Shown: one piece after another, positions 20,961 through 33,500 of the stretch
How positions within the stretch are numbered: the stretch's first letter is position 1
Layout of the letters: every line of letters starts with the position of its first letter
From: Membranipora membranacea
Taxonomy: Eukaryota; Bryozoa; Gymnolaemata; Cheilostomatida; Membraniporidae
Direction: 5' to 3'
DNA length: 64,000 nucleotides
Assembly (NCBI GenBank): GCA_914767715.1
Contig: OU612067.1
Span: 1,674,001 to 1,738,000, forward strand
Translations under genes and position numbers: made by a program
Notes under the pieces: model-generated
Told to the model about the DNA's origin: nothing
The model's input: only the letters and a program-made list of their open reading frames with translations
Database searches by the model: none

Positions 20961-23900
20961 TCAATGGCTCATTAAATGTTCTGACCGAGAGCTTTCATTG
21001 ACAACAAACATTGGATAGCTCTGATCTAATCCTGGGGGCAGCAGATATGGCTGAACAGTGTCTAAAAATCTGTCAAAGTCCTCACGAGTTCTACAGTAAA
21101 AGCCTAGAGCACAGCTCGGGTCCATACTGGTGAAGGAGCACTTGCGCGGATACACACAGTGATACGATTGTACAGGGAACTCCCTCCCTGAGGTGTCCAC
21201 TGTATCCTGCATTAGATGTGGATCTAGATGTATCAGTTTATTGTCCTGAAACCCTAAAAAGTACAGCGAGTGTCCTGGTCGACCTCCAATTATCCCCAGA
21301 AAATCCTTGTGTACAAACAACCCTACAAAATAAAGTAAGATTTAAGAAAAGTCAGCATTTTGGCTGAGGATACATAAAGAAGCCGTAAAAAACAAATAGT
21401 CTTACCATTCAAAACTTTGGACTCTTGTTTTAATCAAAATTGGAGGATATGAGTTGTAGGCAAACATAGCTCGTGCAATCGAAAACATCATATCAGTGCA
21501 AAAAATTGAAGGAGATTGACCATCTTCTGAGTTAGAAAAGTTTTTTGTTTCACTTTAACAGTTCCATAATCATATGAAAAACGCCAAATTTTGAACAATA
21601 ATCCTGATGGGACCTCACACCCGCACTCTCCGTTCTCACGAGCAAATTTTGATAGAGTCGACCGCACTGCCTCATTACACACCTTCAGGTGGTCTGAGGA
21701 GTTCAGTTTTTGGTTTCATTTGAAGCTGAATAGCTGTAGAAACTGCTTATATTTCTTTGTATTATGGAGAGTATATATATGGGGTTTATATATTAACTTA
21801 ATACCTTTTAGACAGGGAATATATATAGGGTTTATACTCTCTGTACCCAGTCTTACTGGTACTATCAATATAACGGATTTCCACGAATCAGCAGAGTAAC
21901 TATCCGTAGAAGAATGAGAGCCAGCACCTACGATACATATAAATTACAAATATATAATATAAACACACAATATATAATAAGCATAAGGCAGCACCTACCA
22001 CAATAGAAATACGCTGTATGTATATGATCTATATATATATATAATTAATTATACAGTAGTCTGGGCCAGTATATCAAGCAAAAAGTCTCTAAGCGAGATT
22101 AGAGCACTCTGCCCAAATAAGTATTTTATAAATTCTGTGACTACCTCTTTTCAGTTCTTTATTTATTCATTTAATCACTACAACAATGACATGCACTTCA
22201 ATGCAGCAAAACTTGAACTTCAAGTAAGGAGACAACTCCTCAAATCTTAACAATATTTATGTCAATGTCAAACTCTGTCATATCAGTTATCCGTATGGAG
22301 TCTTATTATGTCAATACATGTTTGTATATAGATGGATGTAGACATAAAACAAGTTCAGTCATCGAAAGAGTAATAAGGTAACAATCAGACGAATAAGACA
22401 GAAACCTGTAACTCTGCTTGTTTTAATCGCAGACTTCATTTTTACGATTCACAAGAGTTACAGTTTTCATTTTTATTCTTCTGGATGTTCCTATTTTACT
22501 CTTTTGATGACCAAACGTGTTTCATGTCTATATCCATCTATATACAAACATACATTGGCAGAATAAGTCTCCATACAGATTTTACCAATGTGACTGAGTT
22601 TTTCATAGCTTAAAGGGCAACCAAGGTTTCGCAGCAATGCATTAATGGGTAGCAAATAATGTGCTGGGCAGCATCAGCTTTGTGCATTACGCAATGCAAA
22701 ACTCAAAGTAGGTGCTGACTCTAAGCTGGGTAACACTTCAGTTTAGGGGAGGTTCCAAGACTTTGCTGTAATAATTATAGAGCACAGGCTAAATAATAAC
22801 AGGAACAGGAAACTGCTTTGTGGTATTCTCTTTTAGCTGAGTTTGAGTACCTGATGGAAGAAATGTTTCACAAGAATTCTGGCTGAATAATCATCCGAAT
22901 TATATTTTGTCTTTTTCCCCATGCAGAAGGTGCAATCTGCTATTAATCAATGGCCATCAATGAGAATTTGTTTGAAACCTTGGTTGCCCTTTAAGGCCTG
23001 GTGTTGATATGATGTGAGAGAGCACTACGTTCATACAACAAATGTACCTCACTGGTTCTTGTTCTCATGGTTAAAACGAAAGATCTATCTCGCTATTGTG
23101 TGTAATGGTTTTGTGTTGATGCGTGTTGGGTGCTGATACTGATTTAGGTGAGGGGTTTTCTAGACATTATAATTACGCTTTAGGGTGCAACTAAAGCATT
23201 TAATAGAAGTGTCGCAGATAGTTTCGACATCTTTAACAATGACAATAAAAGTTAATAATATTAAATAACGCAGAGCCTAATTACTGACCTGTAGCGAGAT
23301 CTATGACATCTTTTTTATATATAGTACAATCATGAGCCACATAGAGGCACACTTGTTTAAGTAGAGGTACAAAGTCATGTGATATCTGACACGCCTTCTC
23401 TAATATAGTAGATACTGTAGATGGTCCGTACCAATCGCCTGTAAAGTAAAAGGGGCAGGCAACTCGTAATTTAGTATCAGTAAGACAAGGGCAATAACTC
23501 CTTATACATACTGACATTCAAAATAATGGCATCCCTATCTCACATTAGCTCAGTCTTTCTCACAGGCAGGATAAGTGTAGTTTAGTGAGGCCATATAGGT
23601 TTTCCTAGTTACACAAATTATCATTAACAAAACCCAAGTACAAGTCTTAACCAAAATCTGTATATGCATACAATGAATGTATTTTGCCTTTCTTCTGGTA
23701 AATCTTGTGAGTCTGTTTTCAACTGTCTATCTATCATGACAAGCAGTAAGAAGTTCCATACGAGACAAACCTGCTTTTTTATCGAGTGATTTTCCGATAT
23801 TAACCATTCTATGTATAGAGAACGGAGACCGCGGAGAAGGCTGATCAGCAAACCATCTGATAATCTCCCTGTGCATTAGTTCTGATGACTTAGACTGTAA

Positions 23901-26033
23901 AATAAAATCATATCATCAAATAGCTATTGCTATCTTATCTGACTTAAGGAGCTTTTACTACTTCTAGACAGAAGATAGAGCAACTTGAGTGCCACTACAG
24001 AAAACAGGTCTGCAGCTGAGAACGGTAGGGCAAACTCTGTAGTGAGGCTTTATCAAGGACAAGTCTTATTATTGGCCCAAGCAGTATGCAGCCATTACTG
24101 TGTGATGGTGCCCATCTCTACAATTAATAACCTACTTGAGTTCATACTGACGACGGTGTTGCACAGCATAGCTGCAAAAATTAGAACCCAGCAACTCCTC
24201 ATATATCTAATACAATAATCATCCATTATCAAAAAGTGAGTGTGGAGGATACAACTATCAGGGTGAAAACTTATTAATGGCGTAATGTTTCTATAAGAAA
24301 GTATTCAATCACTCAACTTATCATCATGATAAGGAATGATAGGCTCTAACGGTGATGTTATATCTATCTACATTCTTAGATTAGCAACTACATAACAACA
24401 TTGCGCCGCCGGTGAGATTACAAGTAATAACATCCCCAGTCAGCTGATATCAATGTTAGAGTTCTGCTTATTACCTATATATGAGTATTCTCAGGTCCTA
24501 TTAGAAAGTAGGATAACTTTAACTTACTGTATCAGTGAATAGGTTCCAATCTTTGCCTAGAAAATGTAGCACAAGAGCCTGAGCTAGTATCATCTGACCG
24601 CTACGGATCATACACCCCCACCCGCTATCACTAGTGATCTGTGAGTCAGAGAACCTAGGGAACCCCTGTCTATATGTCAGCCAAATACGACTAGTGAAGT
24701 CCTGTTTAAATCTGATGAGTGTCTGCTGTAAGGCCGAATCATCTTCTGCTGCTAATCGGCAATCGTAACATTCACTGTAATACAGAGAGCAAGGTATTTC
24801 ATGTCATAGAGAGCGGGCAGGTCTAAGGTTGAGCAGGGTTGCTTGATTCCAATAAAATAACATAATTATTTTAATTGAACAGGTTTGGGATCATTTTTGA
24901 AATAAAACCCGTTTTCAGTTATACCAAGCTGTAAGAGGTGACACCTTGTTAGTACTGATTTTATGACAGTGTAGGATTACCTCAGTAAGAATATCGGTTT
25001 CCGTTTGTTGAAGCTGCTCTTGGGTCTGACTGTCCAGCCATATTTCACATTATGCCAGAAGTTGATAATTTTATGTTTCATTTTATCGGTAGAGCTCGGC
25101 TCATCCCGATGGTGGCCGACTCCACGGAGATGGTGACGAGCGTCGACATCTGGCTGATAGGAGGTATGTGGTGTATCACTGTCAATCATTGTAAAACTTC
25201 CTGTAACAACATGAAACCAACCAATCGTACATAATGTCATGGAAAAAACAGGCAATCGCAGGGTAAACATGTAAAAAAACCAGCCACACATCAATATGTT
25301 GATAGGAGCGTCACTTTCTTCACCAAAGCACAATGATGATGTGATGGTAAGATATAACTGATGCTTCTGTACATCAAGATACAGCCATGAGAATGTAAGA
25401 TATCGATGTGTAATTCCAGCGCAAGACCACATATCTGGTATCTTTGACTAATAAATTGTGTAAGCTGTAGATCTTTCTTGACAGTTTCTACCGAGAGGGT
25501 GTTAAATAATTTTGAAAACACTGTTGAATTACTCCTACATGCATATCTCACATGGTATTCAAGTTAAACACAATCAGGAAATTTGCTGAAAACATGTGCC
25601 AAAAATAATTAAATGAAACTGCTGGTTTGACTCCTGATGTACTAGGAACAAGACAGTCGTCCCAAAAAACCTAATTAGCCATGTCGATATCACATGTCTA
25701 GTTATGAGCCAGTATGATGCTGTTGCTCATGTAATCAAGCACAGAAAAAAAGAAAGAACTAGTTTGATCGGCTGTTTCAAGTATGATCCATCATGGTTTG
25801 ATGTAACAGCTATATGCAACAAAGTATAACAGTACAATACAACATGATCACATAGGTGACATACCGTCATCAAACTCCTCGCTACCATCCTCATCATCAA
25901 TAAAGAGACTCTCAAAGCTCTGAGGTCCGTTACTGCTGCTACTGTTACCACCACCACTGCTGCCGCTCACAGCGGAGGCAGCAGATGGGACTCTACTGTC
26001 GGGGCCTATCATATGTGAGGGTAACATCGTCAT
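20961..26033 (-). CDS. ATG4: ATG4 autophagy cysteine protease (ATG4C/D type)
   Basis: C54 family peptidase that trims Atg8/LC3 for lipid conjugation and removes it from membranes; acts in the cytosol. Seven coding exons on the minus strand: 25865-26033, 24981-25200, 24528-24774, 23771-23894, 23285-23438, 21805-21899, 20961-21322; all phases fit, 456 residues. A Ser/Gly-rich N-tail is followed by [19 protein letters not shown], the catalytic Cys184 in [49 protein letters not shown], the [15 protein letters not shown] core with catalytic Asp370 and His372 in LDPH, and [11 protein letters not shown]. The length and the acidic, Ser-rich N-extension suit ATG4C/D rather than the shorter A/B. The donor after exon 5 was placed at CA|gtaatt because only that keeps frame into [11 protein letters not shown]; a nearby gtcagt would not. 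Confidence 0.95.
22271..22600. mobile_element. Foldback element in an ATG4 intron
   Basis: Two arms of about 160 bases pair imperfectly. The segment starting tatggagtcttattatgtc on the left is the inverse of the one ending gaataagtctccata on the right, and tttgtatatagatgg pairs with ccatctatatacaaa. It abuts a second element to its right. Confidence 0.75.
22610..22994. mobile_element. TTAA-flanked MITE, 377 bp, in an ATG4 intron
   Basis: A 17-base perfect terminal inverted repeat (agggcaaccaaggtttc at 22614-22630 and its reverse complement at 22974-22990), flanked on both sides by TTAA (22610-22613, 22991-22994). A TTAA target duplication is typical of piggyBac and Kolobok DNA transposons. 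No transposase inside, so it is non-autonomous. Confidence 0.85.
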
Positions 26034-26285
26034 TCATGCTATATCAATAAAACAACAAATACAACTCAATTAGCCATGGTAGATCGTCGTACGTGAAAAC
26101 AGGCAGCCGAGAGAGCAAGAGATACCCCCTGCTGCACCACCCTACGTTTTGGTCTTTTGTCTTTATTTCAGATTTTAGACGTTTCTTAAAAAAATGTCCT
26201 GGGGGAGGGGGTGATGATGTCCACAGGTACCTGAGCATATATCTAGAAGTCTCTGGCCACCATAACTCCACCTACAGGTAAATCA

Positions 26286-27010
26286 AACAGAACTCTTCAG
26301 ACCTGGGAAACTAAATGGAAGATGGAGTTTAACCCATTGAAATGCGAGTATATCAAGTTTTCTCGCAAACGGACTAAAGGGGCCCAACATGAGTACAAGC
26401 TAAAAAACATCAGTATTCCGAAAACAAATGTGTGAAGTACCTGGGAGTAAAACTAGAGAGTTCTCTGAGATGGAACGAAAATACTACCTACATCTCAAAC
26501 AAAGCCTCCAGTAGATTGGGTTACATCCGGCAAACTATCCCTCCCACCCTACCAAAACTACGTGACAAAGCCTATACAACCCTGGTGAGACCTATCCTAG
26601 AATATTCATCTACAGTCTGAGACGGCAGCCTCACACAACTCAGGCAACTAAACTGGAGGCTGTCCAGAGGCGAGCTGCAAGAACAGTTTTCAACATTCCT
26701 AGAACTGATCACAGAACTAGCACAATGCAGCTCATCGACCAGCTGACCTGGCAGACTCTAGACAGCAGAAGAAGCTGGAGACGTCTTGGTTTGTTTCGTG
26801 CCATCCATTTCAACGAGGTAGCTGTCAACATGACTGATCACATCCAGCCTCATCATCATCAGAGCAGTACCAGAAGGCACGAACAGCAGTACCTAATACC
26901 TCACTGTAATACCGATGTTCATAAAAAGAGCTTCTTTATATCCACTGCTAAGCTGTGGAATAATTTGTCTTGTGATTGCTCACTATATGTAGGTCCACCA
27001 GTGGCAGGTT
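26286..27010 (+). pseudogene. Degenerate non-LTR retrotransposon reverse transcriptase, C-terminal part
   Basis: Fragments in shifting frames recall LINE polymerase sequence after the catalytic core: WETKWKMEFNPLKCEYIKFS, then after a frame break KYLGVKLESSLRWNENTTYI, LGYIRQTIPP, AYTTLVRPILEYSSTV, a stop, and then in another frame RRSWRRLGLFRAIH and FFISTAKLWNNL. At least one frameshift (near 26430) and stops (near 26620) show it is dead. The order KYLGV, VRPILEYSS, RLGLF, LWN matches CR1/L2-like and related non-LTR elements. Confidence 0.8.
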
Positions 27011-27012
27011 AA

Positions 27013-29595
27013 GGTTCCAGCATATGGCAAAGACCTGAAACAGCTGATGACCCGGAACGTATACTGATATAAGAGATTGGCACATCGCTGGAACCTTCAA
27101 CCAGAAGAAGCGATCAACCTCCAAGTGGCAAGTAAGTAACTCACTGACTTCATTGCTTACACCCCCTTGGGATTAAAGCAGCTTTGTTTCAATCTAAATG
27201 AATCGATATGTACATACTTAGGCAAAGCATAGTATAATGCTCGCAAGGGCTCGGAGTCACCTACAATCCCAATGGTTGAGGCCTCGACCACTGTGGCACT
27301 TGACCACTGGACTTGCACCAACTACAGAAGGCCTGCTGTGGAGTCAAGGAGTAACCTGTTACTCCTTGATGAATGTAACACCAGGTGCCCATGCATGCAC
27401 ATATCAACTGTTGAAAATCCAGAGTCAAATGTTTCTCCTTCTCTGATATCTAGGACTCCAAGGTGTGTGGTTGTATATGTTTATCACTCTTGTGGGAATT
27501 CTATCTATGTGTATAACAATATATGTGCCAAGCTTACAATAACTGAGAAGATATAAGGAACTACTTCAACCACGAAGGAAGTTGTCTGAGCAATGAACTC
27601 CCTCATCGGTCTGAGTGTCCTAAATAAGGTGAAGAAGTGGCAAGTGAAGTGGTAAGTTTTTTAAAGTATAGTAAGTCCTCCTCAATTTCAAGGAAGGCAG
27701 ATATCCCTGGCTCTACCAATATTATATATATATATACATATATATGGTTGTACTACCTCAACCACTATTGAATCCAGACCCACTCTACAGTCCATTTGTA
27801 CCATTTATTCTGCCTTGACATAAAGAAAAAAAGTATTCCAGTCCAAACTTCTCTCACAGGATCCCACAAAATAATTTGCTGATAATGGAGAGAACATAGC
27901 TCAAGTTATTGTTGAACCTGGGAATGATTTGATGGAAGCTATTCAAAATCCCGCATTGAATTTATGATAGAACTCAGTCTCAACCTCTTGTTGACCTTTG
28001 GTTTAAAAAAAGAAGACAACTCGTATTTAATTATTGAACCAATCATCATGTAAGACCAGGTTAGACTTGGTTTCAGTTTCCTGCACCTTAGTTCTAACAA
28101 TAAGTTTGGGACCCACCTATTAAACCTTGAAATAGGTTTTGACATCAGCCAAGTGTGAGTCATTTTACACTGTGACAGAAAGTTTCCAATCATCCCTTCA
28201 AGAGTCAAGTTGTGCATTCCAAGGATTGTAGTAAGTGTGCTCCTGTGGCCAGTCAGAAGCACAGACACTGCGAGTGAAGCAAAGAAAGCACCTTCTCAGT
28301 CCTTGATCTCAGGTTGGAACTTGTCAAAGGGTCAGGCAGTGCATTTTCTGCAGGCAGTAGAGTAGTAGTAGACTAGGGTAGTAAGTTAGTAGTACAATCA
28401 ATCATTCAAGGAGTACTCAGTCCTTCCTACTTTACTTACTATCTATCTACTTTAGCAAGCAGTGATGCTTTTAGCCACAGTATCCCGATTCTTTCCTATC
28501 CTAATTCAAACTAATATATGCCTTATATATATTATGCTATCATGGCAGTGGTACCAAGGAGTAACAGTTCGCTTTACCTTGAGTTTTCCCTTGAGTCTTC
28601 TTCGTCTCTAACGCCGACTTTGAAATCAGGACTTAAGAAACATTTTGCCATTAATCGGTTAATCGGTCCGGGTCAATATCAAGGTCAAGCAAATGAACAG
28701 CTAGTACTTATGTTGCACCCAATGGACGAAGCAGCGGGCTGTCGATTGGTAGCGTGTTCCATTCTTTTGCAGTTCTTATGAAGAACGATCGCTGGTAGTG
28801 GAGCGTATTAGTGTGCGGAATGTAGTACTTATGTTGGTGCTTTCGTGCTGAGCTTGATGATGTAAGCTGCATATGGCTGTTCATGGTTGACTGGTTCTAG
28901 TGATGGTATTGGCTAAACAGTTAGAGTCTTGTTTAGGATCGGCGTTGAGATAGAGTGCATAGGTTGAGCTTTTGGAGGAGGTTAGTTGTGCTAGTCTTCC
29001 TATCTGTTCGTCTGATGCCACAGATTAGACGAGATGCACGCACTATTGCTCCTTGGTGGTACTAATATCACAGCTGACTGCCACCCTCACTATTCCCAGC
29101 TGGGAATGTGTGTGGGCAAATAAATGAGGGGGAGCCCACATTACAAAATAAATATCAGTTAAAATATGTACTTCACCTAAGTTTTATCAGCCTGCAAGTC
29201 AATGGGTTACATTGGATCATCAACAACCAAAATCTACTTGTTAATAGGATCTAAGGTTTGCATACGCTGTTAGCAGAATGTCTTGACACACTTACTAGCT
29301 GTCAAGGCAGGCCTGTTCTAAAAGGAAGCAACCTGCTCTTAAAGCCTGAAAGCTGTAAAGCTTTTGAATTGTGGCTACAATAATTGTATAAAACTGCATG
29401 CCTGCGGACATGCTCTAACAGCAAGTCATTACTGCTAGATTTGTGTTGTATACAATGGCCTGACCGACTTCTTGTTATCTACTGTGGTTACTAGATCAGT
29501 GCCAGTGTTCTGAGATAAACTGCAGTCACAGTCTTAAGTCCTCTCTGCCACCTCTGTAAGGTCCGCATCAAACTTCATGAAATGTTATGAAAACA
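27013..29595. other. Intergenic region, probably old transposon debris
   Basis: No gene recognised. Contains a short palindrome (27344-27369), a (ta)n run near 27722-27746 and a gta-rich patch near 28366-28400. Open frames at 27237-27556, 27939-28268 and 28518-28781 show no domain. Confidence 0.45.
27344..27369. repeat. Perfect 12-base inverted repeat with 2-base loop
   Basis: tcaaggagtaac, ct, then its exact reverse complement. Shares the caaggagt core with the palindromes at 19209 and 61099. Confidence 0.9.
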
Positions 29596-30176
29596 AGCCT
29601 GAAGACAGCCATCCTATAAGCCTCACAGGTATTGCAAAGAGATGGAGCACATAGGCTCAAATAACCACATCTACATGGATATCACCTCAGTATATCGAAG
29701 GCAACATTACCCTATAACCAAGCCAAGCCCAGCTGTGAGACCCAGGTGGAAGAATTAACGTTGACATCTCAAAAGACACCTGACTGCTTGACTTTAACGT
29801 CACTTGTGACAAGGTTAACCGTGCTAAGCTGCTTTCAAATTTGTGGACTATAGGTGTATGTGACCAAATTTTCGAATGGACAGCAGTCTTCTTCTGTGAC
29901 CAACTTCAAGCGGAAACACTCAAAGGAACTATTTCTGTCCCCTGACATGTGACATCTGGTGTCCTTGTTTCGTGTTTTGCTGATGAAGATACATATAACT
30001 ATCTTTCATCAGACAACTCTGCGCAACTCCAGAAAGCATTTGAAAAGGAGTGGAACATGGAATGTCATCCGGCTTTCTGGTCGGTAAAAGATAAAAACTC
30101 CCACTATCCCTCCTCATTATACAGCCCTTTGTGCACAGGCATACAAAAAACGTGTACGCCATGGGCTAGAATATAA
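29596..30176 (+). pseudogene. Second degenerate non-LTR reverse transcriptase fragment (core region)
   Basis: Pieces match the N-terminal and central RT motifs. PISLTGIAKR recalls the PISL(T) motif, LDFNVTCDKVN the LDFSKAFDKV motif, IFEWTAVFF and TISVP follow, and SCFADEDTYNYLSS recalls the catalytic FADD motif, here FADE. KEWNMECHP follows. Stops and an internal deletion (the PQGS/LGPLLF part is missing) show it is dead. It overlaps in motif content with the fragment at 26286-27010, so these are two insertions, not one split copy. Confidence 0.7.
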
Positions 30177-30585
30177 ATCCTGGGACCGCTACCAAAACTC
30201 TTGTATCAGCTAAGCATTTAAAGGAGCAGCAAAGACTGAGACCATTGTACTCAACGGACATATTTCTCTGCATCCTTTGGCTATCCCACCAATGGCCCAG
30301 TCCCCTACATATGAGAAGCCACAATACCAATATATTCAACCCTATGTAAGCGGTTATGATTGCCCTTAGTATGTTATGTGTATATCCAGTGTCATGCTAT
30401 ATGATAATATGTGTAATACAGGTATGGTTTTTATATGATAAAATGTATATTATTGGTGTCATTGTTGTATGCTAATATTTGTATTACCGCTGTGATTGAT
30501 ATAAGGTAATTTGTCTATAACAGGTGTGATTTATATATGTGTATTACAGGTGTTGCTGTTATGAGTTGTTATATGTAGACGGTAA
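30177..30585 (+). other. Upstream flank of GRAMD4
   Basis: A/T-rich, with irregular repeats of tgtgatttatatatgtgta type. No convincing TATA box or upstream exon was placed. Confidence 0.4.
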
Positions 30586-33500
30586 ATGATGGCGTCAGGT
30601 GGCGGAGTCAGCTTCAGGTCTATAAAAGACAAGCTCAAACACACAGCTATAGGAGAAAATATCACCGAGAAAATAAACAGTATAAGAAAACATGATAGCT
30701 CTGAGGTAAGGATTGTATGATATCCTGAATATATACTATAATGTACATATTGCGTCAAAAGAGATATTTGCGCTCGCTATCGAAAAAATGAATTTTAATA
30801 CAATAAATACGTTTCCGTGGTTATGATATATAAATACCAATGTCTGCGTGGGAGGTCACTTCATATTGCCTTACTGAGCAGGTGGTCATTTCTCAAGGAA
30901 ATCTTTTACAACATAAAATATTCATAGACATAAATGTAGCGCAGTATGGGGGTTTTAGGTCTATTTTCTATGAGGTTGTCTATGTTTCCTGTATATTCAA
31001 TACCTTATCTAAACGCCCTCTTGGAAAAATATCTGAGTGACTTGTTATCTTTAGCAGATAGATTTTAACACAATGGGTAAACAGTTGGTAGAGAAACAGT
31101 GAAACTTTTGAAAAGCATACATACTCACTGGCTAGAAGGAATTGATGTTGAAATTTATGACAGAAAAAGTCTTAAATATGTACAGTCTTTGAAGTTTGTT
31201 TGATGGGACTGATTTCATATAGTTATTTATGATCTATATTATTAATTATGATACTGATATAGAATGTCCTCTAACCTATATCACATTTCTCAGGGGACCA
31301 TATTGTGAGGCTTGAGGCAGTATGAGCCATAATTGTATGATTAAATTCTACAAACATTTTGAATCATCATTCCTACTGTTACCACATTATGTCATTACAG
31401 GCAGTCGATGTCAGCACATCAGTATCACATCATGTGAGATCAGCTTCCTCCGGGTCGATCACACAGGAGGGTGGGTCTCATAAGGAGCCACTGTCAGCTA
31501 AGACATCAGTGAACAGTACAGGGCCGACAAGTACTGAGCCTAAGTGCTCCACAGGCTCTGACAGGAGGCACAGCTTTGAGATGATCGATGACTCGGCGGT
31601 CGTACGAGAGAGTCAGAAGGCTGAGATGTTTGAGCAGCAGCTTATGCAGTTACAAGAGCAGCTCGTCAACTCGATGATAGAAAATCAAAACATGTGTAGG
31701 TCGTTTGGCCTCTCATTTACATTGTGTATAAAGTTTATATGTGAGATGTACCACCATAGCATTGTCTGCTAGCAGCTGCCCTCATATTGTACTATCACAT
31801 GTAACTGTATATGATATCATCTCAGATACGTTACGTCATGCTTACTCAATATCATCATCGCTTGATTGATTTTGCTGGTAGCCTGTGATCTGCTCACTCT
31901 ATATTATCTTCTCCTCAGCCTCAGAGCTGGAGACACTAAGGAATGATAAACAAGTACAGAAACTAGAGAAGGATCTCAACTATGAGAAGAAGAAAAATAA
32001 CGAGCTGCTCAGTAAAATCTCTTACATGGCTCAACAAGCCACTTCTGCTAGCAGGTTAGTATCACATGTGTCCTTCTCCAGAAAGCCGGAGAGCGTTGTG
32101 TGACCTCAGTCCCATCCAAGGTTTTTCGTAATTTGTCTTGACAAGCATTGTTTCTGTGGGAACCAAAACAAATGTCTGATCTTCCTCATGTAACACGATC
32201 AAACAATCGGACCAAAAAAACGGAACAAACAATCGGATCAAATGATTGAATCAAACAATGGGACCAAATATGAGGTGCATTGCCGTATCAATGTCATTGA
32301 ATTTTAGAGAATCTTGAATTTTGATTGAATATGGCTGATCCAAACGTTGAATATGATTTATAAAATGGTAAAAAAAGACTGGTATGTATTCTTTTGGATT
32401 TCATTATATTCCATTCCACAACGTCAATTCTCCACATGTAAATATAAGATACTTTGGTATGCGTATACAGTACGCATTCAGCCTGTAGTTTATAATAGAA
32501 CTGTGAGAAGAATGACATTTTTTTAAAATGACAAAGTGTTTTTAGCTTCCTCATCACGACATCACTATGACATCACTATTGTAAATATTGTATACGAGAA
32601 AGGTTACTAGTAAAATAGGTATCTTATCTTATCTCATCAAACATTATAAACACTTATGCCAAAACATAACGAGATAAAAAAATGTGGTAATGTATACTAA
32701 TGTCATCTTTCCTATAACGAGAAGAACCTGTTCCTCATCGGCCTGTGGCTGATTCCTCTCCTATTGTTACAATGTTTTGTAGTTTAATTAAAGTGTTTCC
32801 TCATCTGTAAAAATCCTTGATTGAGGCCTGTTGTATATATATATGAATATATATATGTAGTCCTAATGTCCAATTTTCTGAAGTATGAGGAATGAGATTC
32901 TCATTGTTGACTGGTTTGTTTGTTAGGAGAAGTGTTGATGGTGTTAGGACATCAGAAGGTGATAGGACAGCTAACTCTGCTGCTGATGAAGACATTCCTG
33001 ACTCCACAGAGGAAACATCAGGTATAGTCTATCAATCATATCATCTGTTATTGTATCCTCCCTAGAGCTCATATAGGATCATTGGAGACGGGTTACTCCT
33101 CCTCCTCTCTCCTCCTCCTACTCTTCCTCCTCTGGAACTGTTTGAGTTCTAATATATGATTTTTGCCACTGAAAACAAGTTGATAGAATGTCTGCCTGGA
33201 TACCTTGTACAATCTCTGACCTGTCATACATTGGAACAGAGGCCATGTGATTGTCTTCATTCTGGTATCAAGCACATATAGTGACGTATATAATGGTGAC
33301 GTATCTGTTCTAGGTGAGACGACTCTAAGCTGGACAGATAGAATATTTCATTCCGTATTACAAAGATATTATCAAGTGGTGGAGGACTTCTCTGTCACAT
33401 CAGATGAGTATGAGGAGGAAGAGGTAAGAATCATCGCATGATTCTGATATATATTCTCTCCTTATATACATCCTCCCCTGATATATATCCGCCCTTGATA

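Noticed and set aside
23289-23289. Donor gtcagt for ATG4 exon 5
   Set aside because: It gives the wrong phase into the next exon; the donor gtaatt four bases further (after 23285) restores frame into [11 protein letters not shown].
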